This document shows positions 50,375 to 58,820 of a DNA stretch of 64,000 bases, piece by piece. Below the pieces are notes generated by a model. It saw only the letters and a program-made list of their open reading frames with translations, was not told where the DNA came from and searched no databases. Origin of the DNA: Synergistaceae bacterium (GTDB taxonomy: Bacteria > Synergistota > Synergistia > Synergistales > Aminobacteriaceae); contig JAFUYQ010000017.1 of assembly GCA_017470485.1 (NCBI GenBank), positions 1 through 64,000 on the forward strand, in the 5' to 3' direction. Position 1 is the first letter of the stretch. Each line of letters begins with the position of its first letter. A program made the translations under genes and the position numbers.

Positions 50375-51247
50375 CTAGTTATGTATGTAGAAATCCAGAA
50401 AGTCCCGGCTGAATATGTTCCAGCTCCATGAGCCTCCCTTATCAACTTTCTTTCGGAGATGAATGAACTTCTCCCATTCGTAGTAAGGCACCGAAACTAT
50501 AACGCCCTCAGGAATATCAGGCTGATTCTCCGCGCCCTTGACGACCTCGTACCAGAAGACTACGTCCGCTCTTCCTGAGGCAAGCGCGGAACTTCTCGCA
50601 CCCGACTCAATGCTCATAATCTCGATGTTCACTCCGAGACGTTTTCCGACTTCGGCAAGAACCGCCGTACTGAATCCGGCCGGCGTTCCGTCATCGGCCA
50701 TGAAGTCAACAGGAGGCAGATCACCCGTTACCGCAGCGCGCACCGTCTCGGCTCCGTCAAACTTCGCGAACCCGACAGGCTTCGGAGGATTCTTACCGGC
50801 TGAGGCAAGATACATTCCCTCAAGTGCCGACAACGTCCAGTCCGAACGCATTTGCCCGATAGCCTCGCTGAACTTACTGCATAATTCCTGATTGTCAGCT
50901 CTGAAGCCGAATGCCAGTCCCATTCCGCCGGAGTGAAGGACTAAAACGGATTCATACTCAGGATTCTGATTCATTAAGTATTCAGCTGAGACTTCAGGGA
51001 GAACTATGTGATTAATCTCGCCGGCACTGAGAGCCATTTGAAGTGCGTTGAGATTTGGAAAGAATTTCACTCTCACTTCGAGAAGCTCATTATTGGGAGC
51101 AAATGACTTCTGCCATTCCTGAGAAAATGACTCTTCAGTCGAGTTCAGCTTCTCAAGCATTCCGAGAGTTATAACGCGCTTTTCAAGCCCCGCCGACGGC
51201 ACAGCGAGGCTGATTAAAAGCGAAAGTGTAAGCAGAAACTTCTTCAC
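50375..51247 (-). CDS. Periplasmic binding protein, SBP family 3 with swapped lobe order (copy 4)
   Basis: A 290-residue exported paralogue. The GTG at 51247 lies one base after the stop of copy 5 and begins a normal signal peptide (KKFLLTLSLLISLAVPSAG); a TTG 21 bases further up would give an unlikely polar leader. Lobe-2-like part: NLNALQMALSAGEINHI, GLAFGFRADNQELCSKF. Lobe-1-like part: VTGDLPPVDFMADDGTPAGF, VLAEVGKRLGVNIEIM, SGRADVVFWYE, SVPYYEWEKFIHL. Translation is probably coupled to copy 5. The C-terminus is about 20 residues longer than in the other copies. Confidence 0.84.
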   Translation of the reverse strand: MKKFLLTLSLLISLAVPSAGLEKRVITLGMLEKLNSTEESFSQEWQKSFAPNNELLEVRVKFFPNLNALQMALSAGEINHIVLPEVSAEYLMNQNPEYESVLVLHSGGMGLAFGFRADNQELCSKFSEAIGQMRSDWTLSALEGMYLASAGKNPPKPVGFAKFDGAETVRAAVTGDLPPVDFMADDGTPAGFSTAVLAEVGKRLGVNIEIMSIESGARSSALASGRADVVFWYEVVKGAENQPDIPEGVIVSVPYYEWEKFIHLRKKVDKGGSWSWNIFSRDFLDFYIHN

Positions 51248-51248
51248 G

Positions 51249-52181
51249 TTATTTTGACCTGCCCACAACTAAATCAGTGTCCCATTCGTAATAAGGCTCG
51301 GAAAGAATTACCCCGTCAAGGGACGAGTCAATCATTACGTTCTTGAGGTTCTTGCCTTTGAGCTTCTTGGGAGTTTTAAGGCCGTCAGTGTTCCTGTACC
51401 AGAAGACAACATCTGCCCTCTCTGACGCTAACGCCGCTGAACGCCCTCCGGCCTCAACGCTGATTACACGGATAGTCCGCTTCAAACGCTTTCCGATTTC
51501 GGATAGTATAGCGGTATTGTAGCCTGTAGCCCTGCCGTCAGCAGCTATGTAGTCGATAGGCGGAAGGTCTCCTGTTACGGCGATTTTGATGGGTTTTGAG
51601 CCTTTGAAGTCTGTGAATTTTACTTCCTCCGGAACTGTTGTGCCTATGTCCTTGATGTAACGGTTTTCGAGAACGGTAAGTGTTCCGTCTTTTTTCATGG
51701 CTTTGATGGCGTTGTCGAAGTCATTTTTGAGGGCAGTATTTCCCTTCTTGAAGCCGAATGAAATTGTCGATGGCATCATGTTCAGCGAGAACTGAATCTC
51801 ATAATCCTCCGGGCTGGTAGCCATGAGGTAGGTTACGACAGGTTCAGGCAAAACCATTTCATCAATTTTTCCGGCACGGAGAGCCATCTGCATTGAGAGC
51901 AGAGAATCATAGAAATGAACTACCCTTCTTGACTTCACAAGTTCGGAGAGGAAGCCGTCAAGTAAATCGTAGTCTTCCCATTCCTGTTTTGCCGATTCCT
52001 CGTTCATAAGGGGCGTAAGAGCCTTCCTCAAATCGTCGAGTGCCTCCTGAAATTCGCCCTCAGTAGTTCCCAAGTATGTCAGGATTCCTGAATCAACCCT
52101 GTCATTCTTGGCGGCCATGCTGATACCGCAGAGCGCCAGCGCGAGAACAACTCCCAAAATAACGCATAATAATTTTTTCAC
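51249..52181 (-). CDS. Periplasmic binding protein, SBP family 3 with swapped lobe order (copy 5)
   Basis: A 310-residue exported paralogue, the longest of the five, with signal peptide MKKLLCVILGVVLALALCG. An insert of about 25 residues follows TPLMNEESAKQEWEDYD in the first half. Conserved text: FYDSLLSMQMALRAGKIDEM, ISFGFKKGNTALKNDFDNAI, KKDGTLTVLENRYI, then VTGDLPPIDYIAADGRATGY, AILSEIGKRLKRTI, SERADVVFWY and SEPYYEWDTDL. It starts 11 bases after the GHKL-like gene on the same strand, with AGGAGG upstream, and leads the four-gene binding-protein run. Confidence 0.85.
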   Translation of the reverse strand: MKKLLCVILGVVLALALCGISMAAKNDRVDSGILTYLGTTEGEFQEALDDLRKALTPLMNEESAKQEWEDYDLLDGFLSELVKSRRVVHFYDSLLSMQMALRAGKIDEMVLPEPVVTYLMATSPEDYEIQFSLNMMPSTISFGFKKGNTALKNDFDNAIKAMKKDGTLTVLENRYIKDIGTTVPEEVKFTDFKGSKPIKIAVTGDLPPIDYIAADGRATGYNTAILSEIGKRLKRTIRVISVEAGGRSAALASERADVVFWYRNTDGLKTPKKLKGKNLKNVMIDSSLDGVILSEPYYEWDTDLVVGRSK

Positions 52182-52192
52182 TGCTAGACCTC

Positions 52193-52822
52193 CTAGAATT
52201 TTTTGATTACGACAAGTTCTATTTTGTCTTTTTTGATTCCGACCTGAACATCATCAGCTATGTTAGCGATGATTGATTTTTCGAGTTCGTCCCATGAGTC
52301 GGGGTCGGTATCCTTACCGGCTTCAACGTCTTCCTTGTACTTCTGCATTGACCACGAATATAACGCTTCACTCATTCCGTCATCAGGCACTCCGAGTGCG
52401 CCGTATGTGAACATTCCTGTGCCGTACTCGGCCTGAAGTTTGAAGCTCTCCTCAATGCCGTACAATCCTGCCTCGAACATTCCGCGAATCTTGTCCATGA
52501 TTCCGAGACGGGCTGAATTTCTGCCGCTGGTTGATACCGAGATTAATTCTTGGCGTTTTCCGTAATCAAGTTCAGATTTTGCCTCAAGGTGAAGGGTGCA
52601 TGTTCTGTCCTCCTCCTGCTCAATCCAGAACTCCGCGCTGAACTCACCGGCGATTGAACGCACCATGCTGAACATTTCTTCAGCGAGAAGACGGGCTTTC
52701 AGTACGTCCTTCGAGGAAAGCTGCATAAGGCTCACGGTTTTTTCTGTCATTGTGAGCGCTTCAGGCATTCCCGAACCGGAATTTTCGATACTAATCCGCT
52801 CGGTTGTGATTTTCTGTATCAT
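52193..52822 (-). CDS. GHKL/RsbW-like ATPase-fold protein of unknown role
   Basis: A 209-residue soluble protein without signal peptide. After a strand-rich start (EALTMTEKTVSLM) a helix reads DVLKARLLAEEMFSMVRSI, followed by strands AEFWIEQEEDRTCTLHLEAKSEL. A final strand pair (VGIKKDKIELVVIKKF) completes what looks like a GHKL ATPase/anti-sigma fold. The usual N-box asparagine is absent, as in the extra domain of the ABC ATPase 6 kb away, and the two segments look related. It sits between an alcohol dehydrogenase and the binding-protein genes. It may sense or regulate the transport system; this is inference. Confidence 0.5.
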   Translation of the reverse strand: MIQKITTERISIENSGSGMPEALTMTEKTVSLMQLSSKDVLKARLLAEEMFSMVRSIAGEFSAEFWIEQEEDRTCTLHLEAKSELDYGKRQELISVSTSGRNSARLGIMDKIRGMFEAGLYGIEESFKLQAEYGTGMFTYGALGVPDDGMSEALYSWSMQKYKEDVEAGKDTDPDSWDELEKSIIANIADDVQVGIKKDKIELVVIKKF

Positions 52823-52852
52823 TTTGTTTCCGACCTTCTTTTGAATATAAGA

Positions 52853-54019
52853 TTAATATGCGAGTTTGTATATCTCAAGAACGTCCTCAGGTTCAAGAAC
52901 GCTCAGGACTCCAAATGATTCGCCTCTTGAGGCATTCTCCGCGATTTTCTCGATGTCCTCCTCTTTAATGCCGAGTTCGCGGAGAGTTGTGGGAGCGTTT
53001 ATGTCGCGGAAGAAATCTTCAAGTGCTTCGATTGTTTCGAGTGCTTTTTCCTCGTCAGTCCCGTCAAAAATATCAAAGACTGCCTCGCCGAGCCTAGCGA
53101 ATGGTACGGGGTTATCCTCGTAGAGATACCTTGCCCATGCCGGCATTACGACAGCGAGAGTCGCGCCGTGAGCAGCTCCGAACAACATGCTTATTGAATG
53201 CCCCATTCTGTGAGACGAGAAATCACCCCTGAACTCGCGCCCCATCGAAAGGAAGCCGCAGTGAGCCATCATTCCGGCCATAGCGTACTCGGAACGGAGG
53301 CTGTAATCTTTGGGGTTCTCAATGAGTTCGGGAATGACTCGAATCATCGTTCTGATTAATGCGTAGCCCTGTTCGTCAATAAGTTCGCTTCCCTCATCGC
53401 CGTCAAGGACTCTTTCGAGGACGTGGGCAATTATGTCAACGCCGCCGTAAACCGTCTGTTTCTCGGAGAGCGTCATCTGGAATGAAGGGTCAATCACTGA
53501 GACTTTCGGGTAAATGGCATTGCTTGTGATAGAGGTTTTGAGTTCGGAGTCGGGGTTGCTGATGACCGCGATGTTATTGACCTCGCTTGAAGACGCGGAG
53601 GCGGTGAGTATTCCGTAAATCGGCAGAGCCTTAGTGATTTTGGCTTTGCCGGTGAAGAAGTCCCAGACATCGCCGTCATAGCATGAACCTGCGGCGATAG
53701 CCTTAGCCGTATCGAAGACGCTTCCGCCCCCGACAGCGAGAATCGCGTCAATTCCGCCGGCCTTGATACGTGCGATTCCGTCGCGGACTTTTCCGATTAA
53801 GGGATTGGGCTTGATGTCGTTGACTTCTGAGAAGGTAATGCCTACTGAGTTCAGCATGTCAGTGGCCTGAGCGTAAGCACCGCTTTTGAACGTACCTTTT
53901 CCGCCGAAAACTAGGAGTACTGATTTAACGCCGTCAGCTTTGAGGATTGGTGCGAGTTCTTTGACGGTATCTTTTCCGAAGATAACTGCGGTAGGATTGT
54001 GCCATTTGAAGTTCTGCAT
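52853..54019 (-). CDS. Iron-containing alcohol dehydrogenase (YqdH/BdhA-like)
   Basis: A 388-residue NAD(P)H-dependent group III dehydrogenase that reduces aldehydes such as butanal to alcohols. It has the start FKWHNPTAVIFGKD, the nucleotide-binding GGGSVFDTAKAIA near 94 and metal-binding histidines in DIIAHVLERV, HRMGHSISMLFGAAHGATLA. It resembles butanol dehydrogenases in length and text. It lies 30 bases upstream of the GHKL-like gene on the same strand, so read-through into the binding-protein genes is likely. Confidence 0.92.
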   Translation of the reverse strand: MQNFKWHNPTAVIFGKDTVKELAPILKADGVKSVLLVFGGKGTFKSGAYAQATDMLNSVGITFSEVNDIKPNPLIGKVRDGIARIKAGGIDAILAVGGGSVFDTAKAIAAGSCYDGDVWDFFTGKAKITKALPIYGILTASASSSEVNNIAVISNPDSELKTSITSNAIYPKVSVIDPSFQMTLSEKQTVYGGVDIIAHVLERVLDGDEGSELIDEQGYALIRTMIRVIPELIENPKDYSLRSEYAMAGMMAHCGFLSMGREFRGDFSSHRMGHSISMLFGAAHGATLAVVMPAWARYLYEDNPVPFARLGEAVFDIFDGTDEEKALETIEALEDFFRDINAPTTLRELGIKEEDIEKIAENASRGESFGVLSVLEPEDVLEIYKLAY

Positions 54020-54135
54020 TTGTTATCACCTGAATATAAAGTATTTTTGGGCGTTATGATAGCGCATAATTCTTTATTTGTCCCTTTTGAATCTTACGCA
54101 TTGTATTTTATCAGTTATCAAGAGACTAACAGGTC

Positions 54136-54168
54136 AAAAAAAATCCCTGCCGCAACAGACAGCAGGGC
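54136..54168 (-). terminator. Terminator after the small SYNERG-CTERM protein
   Basis: On the reverse strand CCCTGC pairs with GCAGGG across an 11-base loop and is followed by ATTTTTTTT, 19 bases after the stop of the gene at 54187. Confidence 0.85.
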
Positions 54169-54186
54169 TGAAATTTTTTCAGTGTT

Positions 54187-54891
54187 CTAATTTTCTCTGT
54201 GCTTCCCTCTCAGAAAGGCCGCTAACGGAACAAGAATTAACGCTCCGAGACTTACTGAATCACAACCGCCGGAGTTGTTTTCGCCGGAGGACTTAACGAG
54301 TGCGGCAATGACTGGGGCATAAGTTTTGCCGGCCTCAAGCCATGCTGAAAGATTTATCGTTTTGTTCGATGGAACTTCGGTAATGACACCGCCGTTTTTG
54401 TCATAGAACTCCGCAGGACTGTTAGGATCTTCGGCGGCACTCAGTGAATTTTCTGCTGACCTCATGAAGGGGTGCCAGACCAGCGGCGAACCTTCAGGAA
54501 TGTCGGGAGACAACTTGACGTTCGCAAAGGCATCAATGCTTTCAAACGTGTAAAAACCTCCCGAGTTCACAGTGATTTTAGGTAGGACTGCGGCGACATA
54601 GCTGTCCTCATTGGCGAGCATTGACAGTTCGCCTATCGTTAATGAATCGTAATCTCTCGGACTTCCCTGAGATATTTCAGATTTTTTGTCGGGGCTGCCG
54701 GAATTTAATGCCCCTGCGAAATCGTCTGAGATTAAGATGGGGGCAATATCCGCCGAGAATGACGGAATTTTATCGGTGCTTTCAGCCGTAAAATCGTTTG
54801 AGACAAATACAATATCTTCAGAGACTTCTGAACAGAACGAGACTGAAGCCGGTAGAAACAAAATCAAAGAAAGCGCGAGAAATTTTTTCAT
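54187..54891 (-). CDS. Secreted protein with protease C-terminal module and SYNERG-CTERM tail
   Basis: A 234-residue exported protein with signal peptide MKKFLALSLILFLPASVSFC, a Ser/Asp-rich spacer, and a module of about 110 residues (LTIGELSMLANEDSYVAAVL, FYTFESIDAFANVKLSPDIP, VWHPFMRSAENS, AWLEAGKTYAPVIAALV). The module matches the C-terminal module of the two subtilisin-like proteases next door. The tail NNSGGCDSVSLGALILVPLA plus a basic end is a SYNERG-CTERM signal. AAGGAGG precedes the ATG. It may be a stand-alone form of the protease anchoring or dimerisation module; function is unknown. Confidence 0.78.
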   Translation of the reverse strand: MKKFLALSLILFLPASVSFCSEVSEDIVFVSNDFTAESTDKIPSFSADIAPILISDDFAGALNSGSPDKKSEISQGSPRDYDSLTIGELSMLANEDSYVAAVLPKITVNSGGFYTFESIDAFANVKLSPDIPEGSPLVWHPFMRSAENSLSAAEDPNSPAEFYDKNGGVITEVPSNKTINLSAWLEAGKTYAPVIAALVKSSGENNSGGCDSVSLGALILVPLAAFLRGKHREN

Positions 54892-54973
54892 GCAATAGAA
54901 AACCTCCTTAGTATAGTTTAGGTATGATTACATAAAATTATACTCTCAAGCGCAAAATTTTGCGTCAGTAATC

Positions 54974-55010
54974 AAAAAAATTTCCCCCTGCTTTTCAGGC
55001 AGAGGGAAAT
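54974..55010 (-). terminator. Terminator after subtilisin-like protease copy A
   Basis: On the reverse strand TTCCCTCTGC / GCAGGGGGAA with loop CTGAAAA, followed by ATTTTTTTG. Nearly identical to the hairpin after copy B. Confidence 0.88.
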
Positions 55011-55020
55011 TTTTACTGTT

Positions 55021-58000
55021 TTAGCGTTTCCGTCTTAACGCTCCGATTAACGGGACTATTAACGCCAGCACTGACAATCCCGAAACGCAGCCGCCGCTTG
55101 GAGCTTCTACACCCTGAACGTCAGACGAATACACCGCCGAGATTACGGGCGCGTAAGTCGTTCCGGCCTCAAGGTACGCGCCGACATTGATTATTCTGTC
55201 CTCCGGCACTTTGTCGGTGATGTTGAGATTCGAGTCGTAGAAATCGTAATCCGCCTCATCTTCCGCGCTGTCCTCAACCGCTCCCGAAGCGTTCCTCGTG
55301 AACGGGTGCCATCTCAGAGCATAGCCGATTGGAACGTCTTCCGAAAGATGAATATCAGCGAAGCTCACAATGTCCTCGTACGTGTAGAACGCCGAGACAT
55401 CAACGCTTATTTCGGGAAGTACCGCCGCTAATACGCCATGATTCGCCGTAACCCTCGAAATCTCGTAAGCCGTCAAAGCCGCAACTCCTCTCGGCGCGCC
55501 CTCATGAGCTTCTTTCTTGGGAGTCGGGGAGGGTTTCGAGTCATCATCTTTCCTGCCCGTGTCATCATCGCCCTTTGAACTGTCATCTTCAGGGACAGCC
55601 GGCGCGATCATGACGAGGTAACTTTTCGCGTCCTTGCCTGCCGCGTTACGGGCTTCCAGAGTGAACGCGAATGTGTCCGCTTTTGTCGGCGTTCCGAAGA
55701 TGTAACCATTCGACGCTACAGACAAACCGTCGGGAAGTTCACCCTCAACTACTGACCAGTAAACAGGATTCGTACCCTCAGAACTCAATGTTACTGTCTC
55801 ATAAGGAGTGTTAATCTTTCCGTCCGGCAGATCTACGGTCTTAACTGACGGCATTTCACTTACTTTGAGAATGAACTGCCTGCTTTCCGTTGAGCCGCCC
55901 GACTTTATCGTAACATCGATTTTGAAATCTCCTGTCTTAGTTGGTACGCCTGCTATATCTCCTGACCGCGAGATAGTCAATCCGAGTGAAGCGTCCGCGC
56001 TGACTGCCCATTCCGCCGGAAGGTCATCGGCCAGCTTCACAGTGTAAGCGTACTGCACTCCCTTCACAGCGTCCGGAAGAATGTATGACGCTGAAGCTAT
56101 CTGTGGCTTCTCGTCAATGGTATGTTCCAGCGTAATATCATCTGACCCCTTGCGGTTATAGGCGATGAGCTGGAACTCATATTCTCCCGTTCCCGTCATT
56201 CTTCCGCAGAATACAGGCGTGTTGTCCTCAGACTTAATGCTCGTTCCGGCCGGAAGATCTCCGCTGACCTCGAATGTAATCGGCCCGCTTCCCGATACGG
56301 GGATAGGAAGATAAAAATCAACGTTCCTGTAAAGTCTGTGAGTGCTGTCAAGAGTGCTGGGGTCAAAGGTAAATTCAGGCTTCTCGTCCTTCACTATGAG
56401 TCTTACCTCACGGCTCGTAATGCCGTAGTCATTGCTGGCTGTTACGATTAGTTTGACATCGCACGAGATGGCCGGTGTTCCGTAAATCTTCAGCCTGCTC
56501 GTTGAAGGCTCGTTATAATAGTCGGCAAGCCTGAACTTCAAGCCCTTTGGAAGTCCTTTAACGTCCCATGAAATCGGTCTTGTCCCGTCCGCTGTGAATA
56601 CGTCAAAAGAATCTGTCGCTGGTACGCTTTCCATTGCTGGAGCCGCGTAAAGCCTTCCGACCGTTCCTTCATAAAGAGTGCCGGTATTTGATATTACAGG
56701 AGGCTGAGGCGTTCTCACGGTGATAGTGAAATCTTTTGAGTCAACACCTGAGTCATTTGAGGCAACGACCTTGAATTTGTATGTGCCTGCCGGCAGCGAC
56801 TTGAAGCACATCAATCCTGTAAGCCTTTCAAGCGTGAAGTTGAAACCAGACAGAATGTCTCCGCTGTCAATGCTCCAGTACACAGGCCATAACTTATCAT
56901 CAGTAGTCTTGACATCATGAAAAGTCAAATGGCCGGTCGAAATGACATCTATTGATGTAGTAGCCGTGTCAATAACAGGAGCTGGAAGCTCGTCAACGCT
57001 CAACATGATAACAGCTGAGTCATAGCCGTAATCATTCATTGCCGTAACAACTACAGGGAACTGCCCTGCTTCTTTAGGAGTGCCTGAGATCTCGCCTCTC
57101 ACGAAGCTCAACCCTTCGGGAAGATCGCCGTCAATACCCCAGATTATAGGGGCTGAACCATAAGCGTAAAATTCCATTTTGAAACGCTGTCCGGCTGTTG
57201 CCTTGTCAGGTTTAGCGTTCTTAATGACCGGCGGAACATCTTTCGAGTACATCGCTTCCATGAAGTCAAACGCGCCTTTGAGGTCAAGAAATCCATACGT
57301 TGAAGTGCCGTCATCTCGAAGGTATCCGCTGTCCGCTCCGCCGATTATAGCCGCCTTAATCTCTGAGGCTGTAGCCTGAGGATATGCCGATTTCAGAAGA
57401 GTAGCCGCTCCCGTAACGTGAGGAGCCGCCATTGAAGTTCCATTAAATAAGGCGTAAGGGTAATCAACATGCAGTGAGGCATATTTTACGCCTTTACCTA
57501 AAGAGCTTAAATCGATATTCAGGGGAACGGTGCTGTAAATACGCATACCCGGCGCGGCAACATCAACGTATTTTCTGCTGTAATTGCTGAAATATGTACG
57601 CTCAAGCTGTTCATTTGCCGCCGCTACTATAATCGTGTTGTCAATCCCAAGATAGGATTGAGGCTTAACATACCGGCCCTTATACCATCTCGTTGAGCCG
57701 TCTTTGAAATATGTAGAGTACGTAGGAACACCGACTTCATTAGTTTCATTTCCTGCCGCTGCGGATATGACGAGCCTGTTTTTATCGCTGAGTGTCTTTA
57801 TCGCTGACCAAGATGGGTTTTGCTCGGAAGCTGCCTCTTCCGGCGTTAGGTCGCCGTAGCCTCCAATCGAGAAGTTAAGCGCGGCGATATTCAGCTCAGG
57901 GTGTTCATCGAGAAGTTGTGAGACGTAGTTAAACCCGTTAATGATGTCTTCATCTGAGCCGCTTTGCTTCATTACTCTGACTGAAATGATTTTCGCTTTC

Positions 58001-58662
58001 CAGTTTACGCCTGCGACTCCCTGAGCGTTGTTCCCGATGGCGGCAATAGTGCCGGCTACATGAGTGCCGTGAGAGTGTTCATCGAAATAGTCCGCGCTGG
58101 CAGCTCCCGGATTGTTGTAGGTGGCGAAGTTACAGCTGTATTCATGCGAGAAATTGTCCTTTAAGTCGGGGTGGTTGTAATCGACTCCTGTATCCATAAC
58201 GATTACATAGACATCTTCCGAACCTGTAGCCTTGTTCCAGACCTGAGGGGCTTTGATGGCTTCCATTCCCCAAAGTCGGCTGTAGTCCGTGTCATTCGGG
58301 ATATTGACTTCGGGCAGATCGAGCTTAACGATGTGATTCAGCGACGCGGCAACGACATCGGGGCGCGCCAGAATCTCCTTGAGTAATTCATTCTCGTTTT
58401 TTGTGTCCGAATGAACTACCATGAAGATATTGCCGCTGGACTTTGTGAGTGAGTCATAAGTTCTAGTGATGTTGACGTTATGAGCCTCCGCGAACGACTG
58501 GACATCTGAGAGCGATTTCAATCCTTCTGAGTTTGCTGAATGGATTTCCTCTCCTGACGTTTTTCGGAGAACGACAATTACGTCTCCGGGAACGACCTCC
58601 TGAGCGTATGAGGCAGTAACGCAGAGCATGACGAGAAGAATTAATGCCATTATCTTCTTCAT
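55021..58662 (-). CDS. Subtilisin-like (S8) surface protease with SYNERG-CTERM tail, copy A
   Basis: A 1213-residue exported protease. Signal peptide 1-20; I9-like propeptide about 21-115 (VPGDVIVVLRKTSGEEI, NIFMVVHSDTKNENELLKE). The peptidase S8 domain has Asp157 (VMDTGVDYNHP), His198 (HSHGTHVAGT) and Ser410 (FNGTSMAAPHV). Five or so Ig-like putative-Ig repeats follow (LPEGLSFVRGEISGTPKEAG is one), then a charged linker, a 110-residue module shared with the 54187 gene, and the tail SGGCVSGLSVLALIVPL plus RRKR. The ATG at 58662 has AGGAGG upstream. It probably cleaves host or dietary protein at the cell surface. Paralogue of the next gene. Confidence 0.94.
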   Translation of the reverse strand: MKKIMALILLVMLCVTASYAQEVVPGDVIVVLRKTSGEEIHSANSEGLKSLSDVQSFAEAHNVNITRTYDSLTKSSGNIFMVVHSDTKNENELLKEILARPDVVAASLNHIVKLDLPEVNIPNDTDYSRLWGMEAIKAPQVWNKATGSEDVYVIVMDTGVDYNHPDLKDNFSHEYSCNFATYNNPGAASADYFDEHSHGTHVAGTIAAIGNNAQGVAGVNWKAKIISVRVMKQSGSDEDIINGFNYVSQLLDEHPELNIAALNFSIGGYGDLTPEEAASEQNPSWSAIKTLSDKNRLVISAAAGNETNEVGVPTYSTYFKDGSTRWYKGRYVKPQSYLGIDNTIIVAAANEQLERTYFSNYSRKYVDVAAPGMRIYSTVPLNIDLSSLGKGVKYASLHVDYPYALFNGTSMAAPHVTGAATLLKSAYPQATASEIKAAIIGGADSGYLRDDGTSTYGFLDLKGAFDFMEAMYSKDVPPVIKNAKPDKATAGQRFKMEFYAYGSAPIIWGIDGDLPEGLSFVRGEISGTPKEAGQFPVVVTAMNDYGYDSAVIMLSVDELPAPVIDTATTSIDVISTGHLTFHDVKTTDDKLWPVYWSIDSGDILSGFNFTLERLTGLMCFKSLPAGTYKFKVVASNDSGVDSKDFTITVRTPQPPVISNTGTLYEGTVGRLYAAPAMESVPATDSFDVFTADGTRPISWDVKGLPKGLKFRLADYYNEPSTSRLKIYGTPAISCDVKLIVTASNDYGITSREVRLIVKDEKPEFTFDPSTLDSTHRLYRNVDFYLPIPVSGSGPITFEVSGDLPAGTSIKSEDNTPVFCGRMTGTGEYEFQLIAYNRKGSDDITLEHTIDEKPQIASASYILPDAVKGVQYAYTVKLADDLPAEWAVSADASLGLTISRSGDIAGVPTKTGDFKIDVTIKSGGSTESRQFILKVSEMPSVKTVDLPDGKINTPYETVTLSSEGTNPVYWSVVEGELPDGLSVASNGYIFGTPTKADTFAFTLEARNAAGKDAKSYLVMIAPAVPEDDSSKGDDDTGRKDDDSKPSPTPKKEAHEGAPRGVAALTAYEISRVTANHGVLAAVLPEISVDVSAFYTYEDIVSFADIHLSEDVPIGYALRWHPFTRNASGAVEDSAEDEADYDFYDSNLNITDKVPEDRIINVGAYLEAGTTYAPVISAVYSSDVQGVEAPSGGCVSGLSVLALIVPLIGALRRKR

Positions 58663-58673
58663 CTGTGAAAAAA

Positions 58674-58731
58674 CCTCCTGAAGTAAATTTTTTTCAGGAG
58701 GATTATACATTAAGCTGTAGTTTTTTAGTAA
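58674..58731 (-). promoter_or_regulatory. Protease A promoter with a dyad covering start site and ribosome site
   Basis: On the reverse strand TTACTA, 18 bases, TATAAT, then at once CCTCCTGAA, ten bases, TTCAGGAGG. The second arm is the Shine-Dalgarno sequence of the protease. The same arrangement precedes the free propeptide gene at 62901. It may be an operator across the transcription start or, if the start is early, an RNA hairpin hiding the ribosome site. Confidence 0.55.
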
Positions 58732-58773
58732 CGCCTACTACGTAAAAATTTTTCGATGAGCTGATAGGACTGC

Positions 58774-58810
58774 AAAAAAAATCCCCCCTGCTTTTCAGGC
58801 AGAGGGAAAT
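58774..58810 (-). terminator. Terminator after subtilisin-like protease copy B
   Basis: On the reverse strand TTCCCTCTGC pairs with GCAGGGGGGA, followed by TTTTTTT. Duplicate of the hairpin after copy A. Confidence 0.88.
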
Positions 58811-58820
58811 TTTTACTGTT

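Noticed and set aside
54900-55020. Terminators after the two proteases considered as mobile-element ends
   Set aside because: They are near-identical because the protease genes are tandem duplicates; each is a normal hairpin plus T run.
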